From an uncultured Phascolarctobacterium sp. (GTDB taxonomy: Bacteria > Bacillota > Negativicutes > Acidaminococcales > Acidaminococcaceae): DNA of 17,675 nucleotides. The notes below the pieces were generated by a model, which was not told the origin of the DNA, did not search any database, and was given only the letters and a program-made list of their open reading frames with translations. Shown piece by piece: positions 5,509 through 13,276 of this stretch. The stretch spans positions 1 through 17,675 of the forward strand of contig URVO01000009.1 of the NCBI GenBank assembly GCA_900551335.1. The letters are read 5' to 3'. Position 1 is the first letter of the stretch. Each line of letters starts with the position of its first letter. The position numbers and the translations under genes were made by a program.

Positions 5509-8295
5509 TTATTTTACTGCTTCAGCACAGCGTTTACACAAAGTCGGATGCTCAGCATCAGCGCCAACCTCATCGCTGTAAATCCAGCAGCGTTCGCATT
5601 TATGACCTTCAGCAGCGGTTACGGTAACCTTCAGGTCCTCACGGCCGGTTGCTTCTGCGCCGCTTGCAGCGCCTTCAACAACTACTGCCTGAGAAACGAT
5701 GAGCAGAGTTGCCAGGTCTTTTTCTACGGATTTCAGGATAGCGAGTGCTTCGCCTTCAGCGTGCAGCTCAACCTTAGCGTCCAGGGAGTGACCGATTTGC
5801 TTGTTACGACGAGCCAGCTCCAGCACCTTGGTGATTTCGCTGCGGATTTCAATGAAGTTATCCCATTTGCTTTCCAGTGCTTCGTCGATATATTCTTCCT
5901 TAACCTCAGGCCAAGGCAGCATTTGTACGGATTCAGGAGTATTAGCAGGCTTCTTCATGAACTGCCATACCTCTTCCATCGTGAAGCTCAGTACCGGAGA
6001 CAGCATAACGATGAGGTCCATGAGGATTTCGTGCATAGCGGTTTGTGCGCTGCGGCGTTCCTTACTGTCTGCCTTGTAAGCATACAGACGGTCTTTGATG
6101 ATATCCAGATAGAAGCTGGACATTTCCACGGTGCAGAAGTTGTGGATTGCATGATACAGCACATGGAAGTCATAGCTTTCATAGGCAGCGGTAACTTCCT
6201 TCTTCAGCAGCTGCAGATGCATCAGAGCCCATTGGTCAAGCTCCAGCATTTCGTTGAACGGAACAGCATCAGTTTCATAATTGAAATCGTTGGTGTTGCC
6301 GAGAATATAACGGATGGTGTTACGGATTTTGCGGTAAACCTCAGCCAGCTGCTTGAGGATTTTCGGGGAGATACGAATATCTGCCTTATAATCAGAGGAA
6401 GCAGTCCACAGACGGATGATATCAGCGCCATATTGCTTGATTACATCCTGCGGAACGATAACGTTGCCTACAGATTTGGACATCTTGCGGCCTTCGCCAT
6501 CAACTACATAGCCATGAGTCAGTACGGATTCGTACGGAGCACGGCCTGCAACAGCAACAGAGGTCAGCAGAGAGGACTGGAACCAGCCGCGATGCTGGTC
6601 ACTGCCTTCGAGGTACATAGCAACCGGCCATGAGAGCTCCGGACGCTTTGCAGCAACAGCCATGTGAGAGGAACCGCTGTCGAACCATACGTCCATGATA
6701 TCGGTTTCCTTATGGAAATGCTTGCCGCCGCATTTCGGGCAGACAGTGCCTTCCGGCAGCAGCTCTTCAGCAGTATGAGCCCACCATGCATCACTGCCCT
6801 CTTTTTCGAACCAGTTAGCAACGGAGTCAATAGTAGCCTCGTTAATCAGATGCTCGCCGCAGTTATCGCAGTAGAATACCGGGATAGGTACGCCCCATAC
6901 GCGCTGACGGCTGATGCACCAGTCATGACGGTCGCAAACCATGTTATGAATACGTTGTTGGCCCCAGGAAGGAATCCATTGAACATCGTCGATAGATTTC
7001 AGTGCATCATCACGGAAGCCGTCGATAGAAGCGAACCATTGAGAGGTTGCGCGGAAAATAATCGGGTTTTTGCAGCGCCAGCAGTGTGCATATTGGTGCT
7101 TGATGTTCTCTTTACCCAGCAGGCAGTTCAGCTCAGCCAGATATTTCAGCACCGGGATGTTGGCGTCGAATACAAACATGCCCTTGAAGCGTTCGCCAGC
7201 CTCTTCGGTCAGCTTGCCTTGAGAATCAACCGGGCAGAGAATCGGCAGCTTATATTTCAGGCCGGTTTCAAAGTCGACATCACCATGACCAGGAGCGGTA
7301 TGTACGCAGCCGGTACCAGCTTCAGTGGTTACATAGTCAGCCATAACTACAAGAGAACGACGGTTGTTATATTCAGGGAACGGATGCACGCATTCAGCGT
7401 ATTCCATTTCTTTACCAAGAGTAGTGCCAAGGATATTGCTGAGATCCTTATGGCAAGCAGCGCCAACCTGAGCCAGCAGATCCTTTGCCATAAAGAGAAC
7501 TTCGCCTTCGCATTCAACCCAAGCATACTCCAGAGCAGGGTTCAGTGCAACAGCAACGTTCGCCGGCATGGTCCACGGAGTGGTGGTCCAAATTACCATG
7601 TAAGCCTTTTTGCCTTTAGCAGCCTCAGGAGTTTGGCCGTTGTCTTTTACGAGCGGCATTTTTACGAAGATGGTCGGAGTTTTTTGCTCGCCGTATTCGA
7701 TTTCTGCTTCAGCCAGAGCGGTTTCGCAATGCGGGCACCAGTAAACGGTTTTCTTGCCCTTGTAGATATAGCCTTTGTTAGCCATAGTACCGAACACGCG
7801 GATCTGCTCTGCCTCAAAGCTGTGATGCAGAGTGATGTACGGATTTTCCCAATCGCCCAGAACGCCCAGACGCTTGAAGTCCTCGCGTTGGATATCAACC
7901 CATTGCAGAGCGAAGTCATGGCATTTGCGGCGCAGAGTCAGCGGATCCAGCTCATTACGGTTCAGGCCCAGCTCTTTGATAGCAGCATGCTCAATCGGCA
8001 TACCGTGAGTATCCCAGCCAGGAACATACGGGGTGTCGAAGCCTTGAGCATATTTATATTTCATGATGATATCCTTCAGGATTTTGTTCAGAGCATGACC
8101 CATGTGGATTTTGCCGTTTGCATACGGAGGGCCGTCATGCAGAACGAACTTCTTGTGACCGGCATGCAGTGCTTGCTTTTTGCCATAAATATCGTTTTCT
8201 TCCCAGAATTTCAGAAAATCAGGTTCGCGCTGCGGCAGGCCTGCACGCATGGGGAACTCTGTTTCAGGCAGATTCAGTGTTTTACCATAATCCAT
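5509..8295 (-). CDS. ileS: Isoleucyl-tRNA synthetase
   Basis: 928 aa, normal length for the bacterial type. It charges tRNA-Ile with isoleucine in the cytosol and hydrolyses mischarged Val-tRNA-Ile. The class I nucleotide-binding signature is HMGH (64-67, within PPYANGKIHMGH) and the second signature is KMSKS (604-608). The CP1 editing domain (about 190-400) contains TTTPWTMPAN near 237 and GTGCVHTAPGHG near 327. The active-site peptide GSDQHRGWF is at 564-572. A C-terminal zinc finger has Cys900, Cys903, Cys920 and Cys923, typical of the bacterial IleS1 form and not of the eukaryote-like IleS2. The ATG at 8295 has GGAGG (8309-8305) 9 nt upstream. It is transcribed separately from its own promoter through a T-box leader. 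I see no clear intrinsic terminator after it; only the hairpins of the 5343-5473 element lie downstream. Confidence 0.98.
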   Translation of the reverse strand: MDYGKTLNLPETEFPMRAGLPQREPDFLKFWEENDIYGKKQALHAGHKKFVLHDGPPYANGKIHMGHALNKILKDIIMKYKYAQGFDTPYVPGWDTHGMPIEHAAIKELGLNRNELDPLTLRRKCHDFALQWVDIQREDFKRLGVLGDWENPYITLHHSFEAEQIRVFGTMANKGYIYKGKKTVYWCPHCETALAEAEIEYGEQKTPTIFVKMPLVKDNGQTPEAAKGKKAYMVIWTTTPWTMPANVAVALNPALEYAWVECEGEVLFMAKDLLAQVGAACHKDLSNILGTTLGKEMEYAECVHPFPEYNNRRSLVVMADYVTTEAGTGCVHTAPGHGDVDFETGLKYKLPILCPVDSQGKLTEEAGERFKGMFVFDANIPVLKYLAELNCLLGKENIKHQYAHCWRCKNPIIFRATSQWFASIDGFRDDALKSIDDVQWIPSWGQQRIHNMVCDRHDWCISRQRVWGVPIPVFYCDNCGEHLINEATIDSVANWFEKEGSDAWWAHTAEELLPEGTVCPKCGGKHFHKETDIMDVWFDSGSSHMAVAAKRPELSWPVAMYLEGSDQHRGWFQSSLLTSVAVAGRAPYESVLTHGYVVDGEGRKMSKSVGNVIVPQDVIKQYGADIIRLWTASSDYKADIRISPKILKQLAEVYRKIRNTIRYILGNTNDFNYETDAVPFNEMLELDQWALMHLQLLKKEVTAAYESYDFHVLYHAIHNFCTVEMSSFYLDIIKDRLYAYKADSKERRSAQTAMHEILMDLIVMLSPVLSFTMEEVWQFMKKPANTPESVQMLPWPEVKEEYIDEALESKWDNFIEIRSEITKVLELARRNKQIGHSLDAKVELHAEGEALAILKSVEKDLATLLIVSQAVVVEGAASGAEATGREDLKVTVTAAEGHKCERCWIYSDEVGADAEHPTLCKRCAEAVK

Positions 8296-8340
8296 TACTA
8301 ATAACCTCCAATTGTATTAACTAAAAAATAATTAACAAAA

Positions 8341-8375
8341 TAAAAAAGCCTCGTCCCTCCAATAAGGGACGAAGC
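8341..8375 (-). terminator. T-box regulated terminator upstream of ileS
   Basis: On the - strand GCTTCGTCCCT (8375-8365) pairs with AGGGACGAGGC (8358-8348), 11 bp with one G-U pair and a TATTGG loop, followed by TTTTTTA (8347-8341). Its 5' arm is the strand that would be taken up by the antiterminator. Confidence 0.92.
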
Positions 8376-8646
8376 TATAGCTTAACAAACATCAATACAT
8401 TACGTATCATGCATTATTAACTAAACGTGTACTCCGTGGTACCACCCTCATGACGACAGCTCAGGCTGCACGCCACTCGTGTGCGCAATATCGGGCGCTC
8501 CCGTATGCAGCTACTCAGTTCGCCGCATCCGCTCCAAAGTGATTTTCACTTGTCTTGCTTCGTCCGGGCTTGCACCATACTCCGGCTCGCTTCTCCTGCG
8601 CCACAAGCTACTGTCTTTTTCATAGCGTTAGCAAATATCAATAAAC
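8341..8646 (-). promoter_or_regulatory. T-box riboswitch controlling ileS
   Basis: The leader RNA senses uncharged tRNA-Ile and lets transcription continue into ileS. The T-box bulge sequence AGGGTGGTACCACGG (8448-8434) is nearly canonical. Its AGGG and ACG segments can pair with CCCT and CGT in the 5' arm of the downstream terminator (8371-8365 region), giving mutually exclusive antiterminator and terminator helices. In the upstream Stem I region an AGTA segment and a GTGAAAATCACT segment are visible. The latter offers ATC (8543-8541) preceded by GAA and followed by A, a suitable specifier for isoleucine. The full Stem I fold was not computed. Confidence 0.93.
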
Positions 8647-8652
8647 GATATT

Positions 8653-8681
8653 ATTATACATTAGACAATGTGATAAGTCAA
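8653..8681 (-). promoter_or_regulatory. Promoter of the T-box/ileS unit
   Basis: Read on the - strand, TTGACT (8681-8676, five of six consensus bases) is followed after exactly 17 bp by a perfect TATAAT (8658-8653). Transcription would start near 8646, giving a leader of about 350 nt before the ATG. The promoter begins only about 30 bp beyond the stop codon of the upstream histidine phosphatase gene. Confidence 0.85.
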
Positions 8682-8695
8682 TGAGTTTTTATCAC
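8670..8695. repeat. Inverted repeat enclosing the ileS -35 box
   Basis: GTGATAA (8670-8676) and TTATCAC (8689-8695) are exact reverse complements with a 12-nt spacer. The ileS -35 box lies at the edge of the left arm and in the spacer. On the - strand it follows the histidine phosphatase stop by 16 nt but has no T-tract, so it is a poor terminator. Confidence 0.4.
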
Positions 8696-8711
8696 TGTCG
8701 TCTATCCATCT

Positions 8712-9380
8712 TCACTTCTCATACTTGAAGTCAAACACGCCGAAGCCTCGCTCCTGCGTAAGATGGCTGATGTCGTTCAGGCGGAAAATCGTATGCTCAT
8801 GCCACTTGTTCACGCCCAAAATAGTCACGCTTGCAGGCTGAACATCCACAGAATAATTGTGCTCCACCACCTGCTGCATATCCATGCCCAGCCAGCGGAA
8901 AATAATATTCTGCACCGTGCCCTTATGCGCAACGATAACCAGATTTTCCTTCTCCAGATTCGCTGCCGCCCACAATCCTTCGACATTGCGCAGATAAAAC
9001 TCATTACGCGTTTCGCCGCCAGGATAGTTGCGGTGGTCAAGCTCCTGGTCTGACGCAGGCTTGCAAAAAATCTTCTTTGCTTCCTCCTCCGTCATTCCTG
9101 CTGCCACGCCATTATTTTTCTCACGCAAAAACTCGCAGTATTCAATCTCCCCTGCAAAATGAAGCGTCTTGGCAATAATCCTTGCCGACTCCGCCGCACG
9201 CTCCAGGTCGCTCGCAAGAATACGCAGCTTCACGTCACGCCCGGCAAAATCCAGCGCCAGCTTGTCCGCTGCCGCCTGAATCTGTTCCCTTCCCTTTTTC
9301 GTAAGCGTGGAATTCGTCCAGCCGCCGGTCAGGCTTTGTGTATGGTGAGTCGCCTCACCATGACGTACCAGTATAATCAT
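8712..9380 (-). CDS. Histidine phosphatase superfamily protein (phosphoglycerate mutase-like)
   Basis: 222 aa. The fold uses a phospho-histidine intermediate to hydrolyse or transfer phosphate. The RHGEA motif puts the nucleophile at His7, with Arg6 beside it. An LREKNNGVAAGM segment (85-96) offers the acid residue region (Glu87). The second histidine is His152 in VIVAHKGT. Most relatives have Gly after this His (HG); here it is Lys153, which may alter the active-site edge. It is cytosolic, with no signal peptide. It is the last gene of the yggS-sepF-proC-ylmH-divIVA operon, 16 nt after divIVA, with GAGGG 8 nt before the ATG. The substrate cannot be read from the sequence. Alpha-ribazole phosphatase, phosphoglycerate mutase or a general sugar-phosphate phosphatase are all possible, so no gene symbol is given. 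Confidence 0.85.
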   Translation of the reverse strand: MIILVRHGEATHHTQSLTGGWTNSTLTKKGREQIQAAADKLALDFAGRDVKLRILASDLERAAESARIIAKTLHFAGEIEYCEFLREKNNGVAAGMTEEEAKKIFCKPASDQELDHRNYPGGETRNEFYLRNVEGLWAAANLEKENLVIVAHKGTVQNIIFRWLGMDMQQVVEHNYSVDVQPASVTILGVNKWHEHTIFRLNDISHLTQERGFGVFDFKYEK

Positions 9381-9396
9381 CTTCCAGCCCTCGCTC

Positions 9397-10215
9397 CTAC
9401 TCTTCGTCCTGCTTATCGAAGTTTTTCAACAGCTCCACCTGCGTCTCCAAAAGATGCAGCATGTTCTTGCGATGCAGCGCTGCCTTCTTCAGCTGCGCAT
9501 TATAATCCTGTTCTGCCGTCGCCACCTTGGCATCAGCCTCAAAAATCATCTTGCGGCTGCGCTCCTCCGCATCGCCCACAATCTTGCGATACTTGGTGTT
9601 CGCCTCGAGCATCATCTTGCCTGCTTCGTTACGCGCATCCGTCAGCAGCCTATTAGCATCGCTGGCAGCAGCGTTCGCACGCTTCTTGCAGGTATCCTCA
9701 ACATTCATGCGCAGCTTTTCTGCCTCCATCTCAGCTCTGCGGCTAATCTGGTCAGCATAAGCCTTCGCTTCCTCGCGCAGCTTTTCGCATTCAGCCTGCG
9801 CCGCCTGCAGCATGTTGTCCGTCTTCGCCTTGGTCTTGTTATACAAATCCTCGGCGTGCAACATTGTGTCGTCATGAATCTTCTGCGCCGCAGCCTTCGC
9901 TTCGCTCAGCTGCTGCTCGCACTTCACCGTCGTCTCCTTCTCCAGCAGCGCAGCTTTCTTCTCGCTGCTGGCCTTAAGCTCGTCCGCAGTTTCCTGCGCC
10001 ACGGTCAGCGTGCTCTGCATCGTTGCCTCCATCTGCTGATAATATTCCAGCTTGGAGCTGACGCGTTCAATCGTTTCCTTCTGCTCCAGATTATCCAGAT
10101 ACAGATATTCATATTCCTTCAGCAGCTTTTTCAGGAACTTGTCGACCTCTTCCACCTCATAGCCACGAAAGCCCTTAGCGAAGGTTTTATTTTTAAAATC
10201 CTCAGGAGTGAGCAT
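9397..10215 (-). CDS. divIVA: DivIVA family polar/septal scaffold protein
   Basis: 272 aa. DivIVA proteins bind negatively curved membrane at poles and septa and recruit division or cell-wall factors. The N-terminal lipid-binding domain is intact: LTPEDFKNKTFAKGFRGYEVEEVDKFL (split here as residues 2-28), with the exposed Phe16 and Arg17 that match the known membrane-inserting pair. Almost everything after residue 25 is predicted coiled coil: charged, with abundant Ala/Glu/Lys/Gln and no Pro. It is clearly longer than the 164-aa Bacillus subtilis protein because the coiled-coil section is extended. It is the fifth gene of the operon; 11 nt separate it from ylmH, and its ribosome-binding site (AGGGGGAT, near 10221-10228) overlaps the ylmH stop. 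Confidence 0.93.
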   Translation of the reverse strand: MLTPEDFKNKTFAKGFRGYEVEEVDKFLKKLLKEYEYLYLDNLEQKETIERVSSKLEYYQQMEATMQSTLTVAQETADELKASSEKKAALLEKETTVKCEQQLSEAKAAAQKIHDDTMLHAEDLYNKTKAKTDNMLQAAQAECEKLREEAKAYADQISRRAEMEAEKLRMNVEDTCKKRANAAASDANRLLTDARNEAGKMMLEANTKYRKIVGDAEERSRKMIFEADAKVATAEQDYNAQLKKAALHRKNMLHLLETQVELLKNFDKQDEE

Positions 10216-10226
10216 ATCCTATCCCC

Positions 10227-11012
10227 CTATATGAAGCGCTTGAGTGTTACACTGATGCGCCCCTTCTTTGTTGTACCACGAATCTCTTCCACCTCAACGC
10301 GGCCACGGCCACGGAAGGAAATCACATCGCCCTCATTCACAGGCTGTGCTGCCTTTTTGGCTTCCTTCCAGTTCACCTTTACGTTCAGGCTCTTAATCTC
10401 GTCGGCCATACGGCTGCGGCTCACGCCATAGCCTGCCGCCGCAACTGCATCCAGGTGCAGGTCAGCAACGGTTGCATTGATAACCTTCACCTTTTCTTCC
10501 TTCTGTAGCAAATCCTCGCGCGCAATCTCTTTGAGCGTTACGGGCGCAGCACCAATCTGCGTCAGATTGCCGCTCAGGTAATGCACGAGCGTTTTTTCTA
10601 CCACCAGCTGCGCACCCTCAGGCACAAAAACGATATCGCCCAAGGCCTCACGCTTGCAGCCCGTGCCCATGAACGCGCCCAGGATATCGCGGTGCGACAG
10701 GTCGTAGTAGCGCTTATCCCAGCACGCCAGGAAGAACGCCATGCCAAAGTCAGGCTGACCATAAAAATCCTCAGCTACAAAGGCCGCCTTCACGCGCTCA
10801 GCATTAGCAAAGCCGCCGTCAGCCACGAGCTTGATGTTTTCAAAGTTAGCCGCAATAATCTCGGCCACATTGTACGCATGCGGGTCAAGAAACTCGCTCA
10901 CGCGGAACTTGCGTGATTTGTTCGCGCCCTCAGCCAAATCCAGCAGCTTCGCTGCCAGCTGCTCGTCGCCGCCAGCCTTAAAATAGCGCAATATTTTCTC
11001 TCTATCTGCCAT
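10227..11012 (-). CDS. ylmH: YlmH family S4-domain RNA-binding protein
   Basis: 261 aa. The C-terminal S4 RNA-binding domain (about 184-245) is recognisable by YGVSRSRMADEIKSLNVKVN followed by the strand-turn-strand DVISFRGRGRVEV. The N-terminal half (about 1-170) matches the YlmH-specific domain, with LDPHAYNVAE near 42-51 and DILGAFMGTGCKREALGDI at about 109-127. In B. subtilis the protein associates with the ribosome and has been linked to rescue of stalled 50S complexes. The position between the sepF segment and divIVA is the classical one. Only 5 nt separate it from the proC stop, and its GGGG ribosome-binding site (11024-11021) lies within the end of proC, 8 nt before the ATG. Confidence 0.93.
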   Translation of the reverse strand: MADREKILRYFKAGGDEQLAAKLLDLAEGANKSRKFRVSEFLDPHAYNVAEIIAANFENIKLVADGGFANAERVKAAFVAEDFYGQPDFGMAFFLACWDKRYYDLSHRDILGAFMGTGCKREALGDIVFVPEGAQLVVEKTLVHYLSGNLTQIGAAPVTLKEIAREDLLQKEEKVKVINATVADLHLDAVAAAGYGVSRSRMADEIKSLNVKVNWKEAKKAAQPVNEGDVISFRGRGRVEVEEIRGTTKKGRISVTLKRFI

Positions 11013-11017
11013 AAATA

Positions 11018-11836
11018 TTACCCCTGTAATTCCTTATTGCGCTCCAGCACAGCCTGCACAGCGTCATAGAAGGCACCGCGCACGCCATGGTTCTCCAGCG
11101 CATGAATACCGGCAATCGTCGTGCCGCCGGGACTTGTCACCTGATCGCGCAGCTGTGCCGGATGCAGACCGCTTTCGATGCACAGCTTGCCGCTGCCGGC
11201 CATCGTCTGTGCTGCCAGCTTGATAGCGAGCGCACGCGGCAGTCCGGCACGCACGCCAGCGTCGGCCAGCGCATCGATAATCACGAAGAAATAGCCTGGG
11301 CCGCAGCCGCTGATAGCGGTGATGGCATCAAGCGCCTTCTCGTCTACATATTCAATCTCGCCGCAGCTGCTGAAAATCGCACCTGCTGTCTCCTTCATTT
11401 CGCTTGTCACCTTCGCGTCACAGCAGATAGCCGTCATACCGGCGCCGCAAGCCAGCGGCGTGTTCGGCATCGTGCGTACCACCGGGAAGCCGGGCGCATA
11501 GGCATGCAGCTGCTCCAGCGTTACGCTGCCCATAATCGACAGCACCCACGCGTCCTTCTTGAAGCAGGCGATTACGTCCGGAGTCAGTGCAACAGGTGCA
11601 ACCTGCGGCTTAACGGCAAAAATAACCAAGTCTGCGTCACGCACTGCTTCCTTATTATCCGTCGTCGTGTTTACGCCAAAGTCTGCATGCAGTGCAGCGG
11701 CATGAGCCTCAGTCGGCTCACCGACCATAATCTGCCCCGGAGCCACCAGACCGCCGCCGATAATTCCCTTGATAATAGCCTTGGCCATAGCGCCGCCGCC
11801 AATAAAAGCAATTTTATTCAGGTTTATTTTTCCCAT
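11018..11836 (-). CDS. proC: Pyrroline-5-carboxylate reductase
   Basis: 272 aa, usual length. It reduces 1-pyrroline-5-carboxylate to L-proline with NAD(P)H, the last step of proline synthesis. The N-terminal Rossmann domain has the IAFIGGGAMAKAII dinucleotide motif (9-22), followed by NTPLACGAGMTAI in the middle. The C-terminal dimerisation domain carries the family signature DQVTSPGGTT (231-240) with IAGIHALE after it. The ATG at 11836 lies inside the end of sepF (13-nt overlap), with AAGGAG (11848-11843) 6 nt upstream inside sepF, so translation is probably coupled. ylmG/yggT, the membrane protein often found between sepF and ylmH, is absent and proC occupies its place. Association of proC with yggS is common in bacteria and fits their shared link to amino-acid and PLP homeostasis. 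Confidence 0.97.
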   Translation of the reverse strand: MGKINLNKIAFIGGGAMAKAIIKGIIGGGLVAPGQIMVGEPTEAHAAALHADFGVNTTTDNKEAVRDADLVIFAVKPQVAPVALTPDVIACFKKDAWVLSIMGSVTLEQLHAYAPGFPVVRTMPNTPLACGAGMTAICCDAKVTSEMKETAGAIFSSCGEIEYVDEKALDAITAISGCGPGYFFVIIDALADAGVRAGLPRALAIKLAAQTMAGSGKLCIESGLHPAQLRDQVTSPGGTTIAGIHALENHGVRGAFYDAVQAVLERNKELQG

Positions 11837-12405
11837 GGACGACTCCTTCTTTCTTCAAACGCGCTGCCCTCTTCTGTGTCCATATCCGAATCAATATCAA
11901 TATTCTTCGGTGCGCACACCAAAATATTGCGGCTCAGCTTCTTCATGCTGCCAGCCAGCGCATACACCGTACCGCTCAAAAAGTCTGTCATGCGCTTTGC
12001 CAGCACATTATCTGTATTGGCAAAATTTACGACAACAGGCTGGTTGTTGCGCAGATAGTCAGCAATCTTTTGCGAATCGTCAAAATCAACAGGCTCCAGC
12101 ACTACCATGGTCACAAGCTTGTTGGCTACCGGCAGGTTCAGCGTGCGGCTGGCCATCTTGCCATCAGCCTGCGGTGCAGACTTGTTCTCGCCTGCGCTCT
12201 TAAAGCTTAATATCGAGCTGCGCTTAGGCTGCTCCTGAGCCTCCGGCGCTGCCGGTGCTGCGGTCTGCGGCGTTTTCTTAGCAAACAAGGAACGCTTTTC
12301 CTTTTTCTCTGCCTCAGCCTTCTCTTCAGCCAGCAGCTCTTCCTCCGTAATTTCCTCCTCAGTAAAAATGTTCAAGGAGTCCATAATCTTATCTACGAAT
12401 TTCAT
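11824..12405 (-). CDS. sepF: Cell division protein SepF
   Basis: 193 aa. SepF anchors FtsZ filaments to the membrane and aligns them at the septum. The three expected parts are present. There is an N-terminal amphipathic membrane-binding segment (MKFVDKIMDSLNIF, 1-14). An acidic then Ala/Pro/Gln-rich linker (about 15-85) contains the acidic run EEEITEEELLAEEKAEAE. The globular DUF552 domain (about 86-165) includes VVVLEP-like and QPVVVNFANTD strands and RMTDFLSGTVYAL. The start at 12405 has AGGTG 5 nt upstream. It lies 22 nt after yggS and overlaps proC by 13 nt. The tail after 165 (acidic, ending RPWEK) is of unknown use. Confidence 0.95.
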   Translation of the reverse strand: MKFVDKIMDSLNIFTEEEITEEELLAEEKAEAEKKEKRSLFAKKTPQTAAPAAPEAQEQPKRSSILSFKSAGENKSAPQADGKMASRTLNLPVANKLVTMVVLEPVDFDDSQKIADYLRNNQPVVVNFANTDNVLAKRMTDFLSGTVYALAGSMKKLSRNILVCAPKNIDIDSDMDTEEGSAFEERRSRPWEK

Positions 12406-12427
12406 GTCGTCACCTGCCCAATATATT

Positions 12428-13129
12428 TTAAAATTTTAAGCTGTAATCTCGCTCGCCAAACAAGGCCGTGCCCACACGCACGATGTTGGCACCCTCTTCA
12501 ATCGCAATCTGGTAATCGTGGCTCATGCCCATGGATAACAAATCAATATCCGGGCGCTGCTTTTGCAAGCGCACAAAGGCTCTGTAGCCAGCCGCGAAAA
12601 CAGGCCGCGTTTCCTCGATATCGTCGCACTTTTGTGCAATCACCATCAGGCCGCGCACATGCACATTTTTATATTCGTCAAGCTTCGGCAGCAGGGCAAG
12701 ATAATCCTCCTTCTCCAGTCCGGACTTCTGCTCCTCATGCGCAATATTCAGCTGCAAAAGAATATCCTGCACCTTGCCGATACGCGCAGCCTCCTTGTCC
12801 ACCGCAGCCAGCAGATGCTCGCTGTCAATCGACTCAATCAGGTCAAAGAGCGCCACGGCCTGACGCGCTTTGTTCGTCTGCAAATGTCCGATGAGATGCC
12901 AATAGCCATGCTTGCCTAAGGCCTCCTGCTTATGCTTGGCCTCCTGCACGCGATTTTCGCCGACATTGGCAATACCCAACGCTTCAATATCTGTTATAAT
13001 TTCCGGCGGATGATTTTTCGTTACTGCAACAAGCGTAACGCTATTCCCCGTCACTAAGTCTTTATCTTTGCGCAGCTGCAAGGCCTCAGCAATTTTAGCC
13101 TGCACCTGCTGTAAGTTATCAGCCAGCAT
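12428..13129 (-). CDS. yggS: YggS/PLPBP family pyridoxal-phosphate homeostasis protein
   Basis: 233 aa, usual length. The protein binds pyridoxal 5'-phosphate without known enzymatic turnover and balances PLP, amino-acid and keto-acid pools. The PLP lysine is Lys38 in VTLVAVTKNH. Other family blocks are GENRVQEAKHK, WHLIGHLQTNKA and the C-terminal LSMGMSHDYQIAIEEGAN, followed by VRVGTALFGER. It is a single alanine-racemase-like barrel and is cytosolic. It is the first gene of its operon: a promoter lies directly upstream, and AAGGAGG (13144-13138) is 8 nt before the ATG. Its counterpart in B. subtilis is ylmE, also directly upstream of sepF (ylmF). Confidence 0.96.
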   Translation of the reverse strand: MLADNLQQVQAKIAEALQLRKDKDLVTGNSVTLVAVTKNHPPEIITDIEALGIANVGENRVQEAKHKQEALGKHGYWHLIGHLQTNKARQAVALFDLIESIDSEHLLAAVDKEAARIGKVQDILLQLNIAHEEQKSGLEKEDYLALLPKLDEYKNVHVRGLMVIAQKCDDIEETRPVFAAGYRAFVRLQKQRPDIDLLSMGMSHDYQIAIEEGANIVRVGTALFGERDYSLKF

Positions 13130-13153
13130 ATTTCAAGCCTCCTTATCCTTTAT

Positions 13154-13182
13154 ATTTTAGCATAATCACAACAACACTACAA
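13154..13182 (-). promoter_or_regulatory. Promoter of the yggS-sepF-proC-ylmH-divIVA operon
   Basis: On the - strand TTGTAG (13182-13177, three of six consensus bases) is followed after 17 bp by TAAAAT (13159-13154) with an extended TGc. Transcription would start near 13147, which leaves a very short leader that includes AAGGAGG. The weak -35 makes the exact call moderate. Confidence 0.55.
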
Positions 13183-13186
13183 TCTT

Positions 13187-13265
13187 AAAATAAAAAAGAG
13201 ACTGCCTCCTGCCGCCCTCCGCCTCGCGCAAGCACGAGGACGGCAAAGCAGCACACGCAGCAGTC
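13187..13265 (-). terminator. Intrinsic terminator of the rlmI operon
   Basis: On the - strand GACTGC (13265-13260) pairs with GCAGTC (13205-13200), enclosing an inner GC-rich stem (GCCGTCCTCGTG against CGAGGCGGAGGGCGGC, imperfect). TCTTTTTTATTTT (13199-13187) follows immediately. It lies 11 nt downstream of the rlmI-like stop and separates the two - strand operons. Confidence 0.8.
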
Positions 13266-13276
13266 CTTTGAAAATT

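Noticed and set aside
6664..8301. Long open frame (545 codons) on the + strand opposite ileS
   Set aside because: It lies entirely over the strongly supported ileS gene, has no recognisable domain or ribosome-binding site, and reflects codon bias of the real gene.
12427..12440. AT-rich palindrome TTAAAATTTTAA at the end of yggS
   Set aside because: It overlaps the last codons and stop of yggS and has no GC stem or T-tract. It is most likely a chance result of AT-rich codons.
13200..13265. Possible second copy of the 5343-5473 repeat element
   Set aside because: It is also GC-rich and hairpin-forming, but the arms do not match and it has a clear T-tract, so it is an ordinary terminator.
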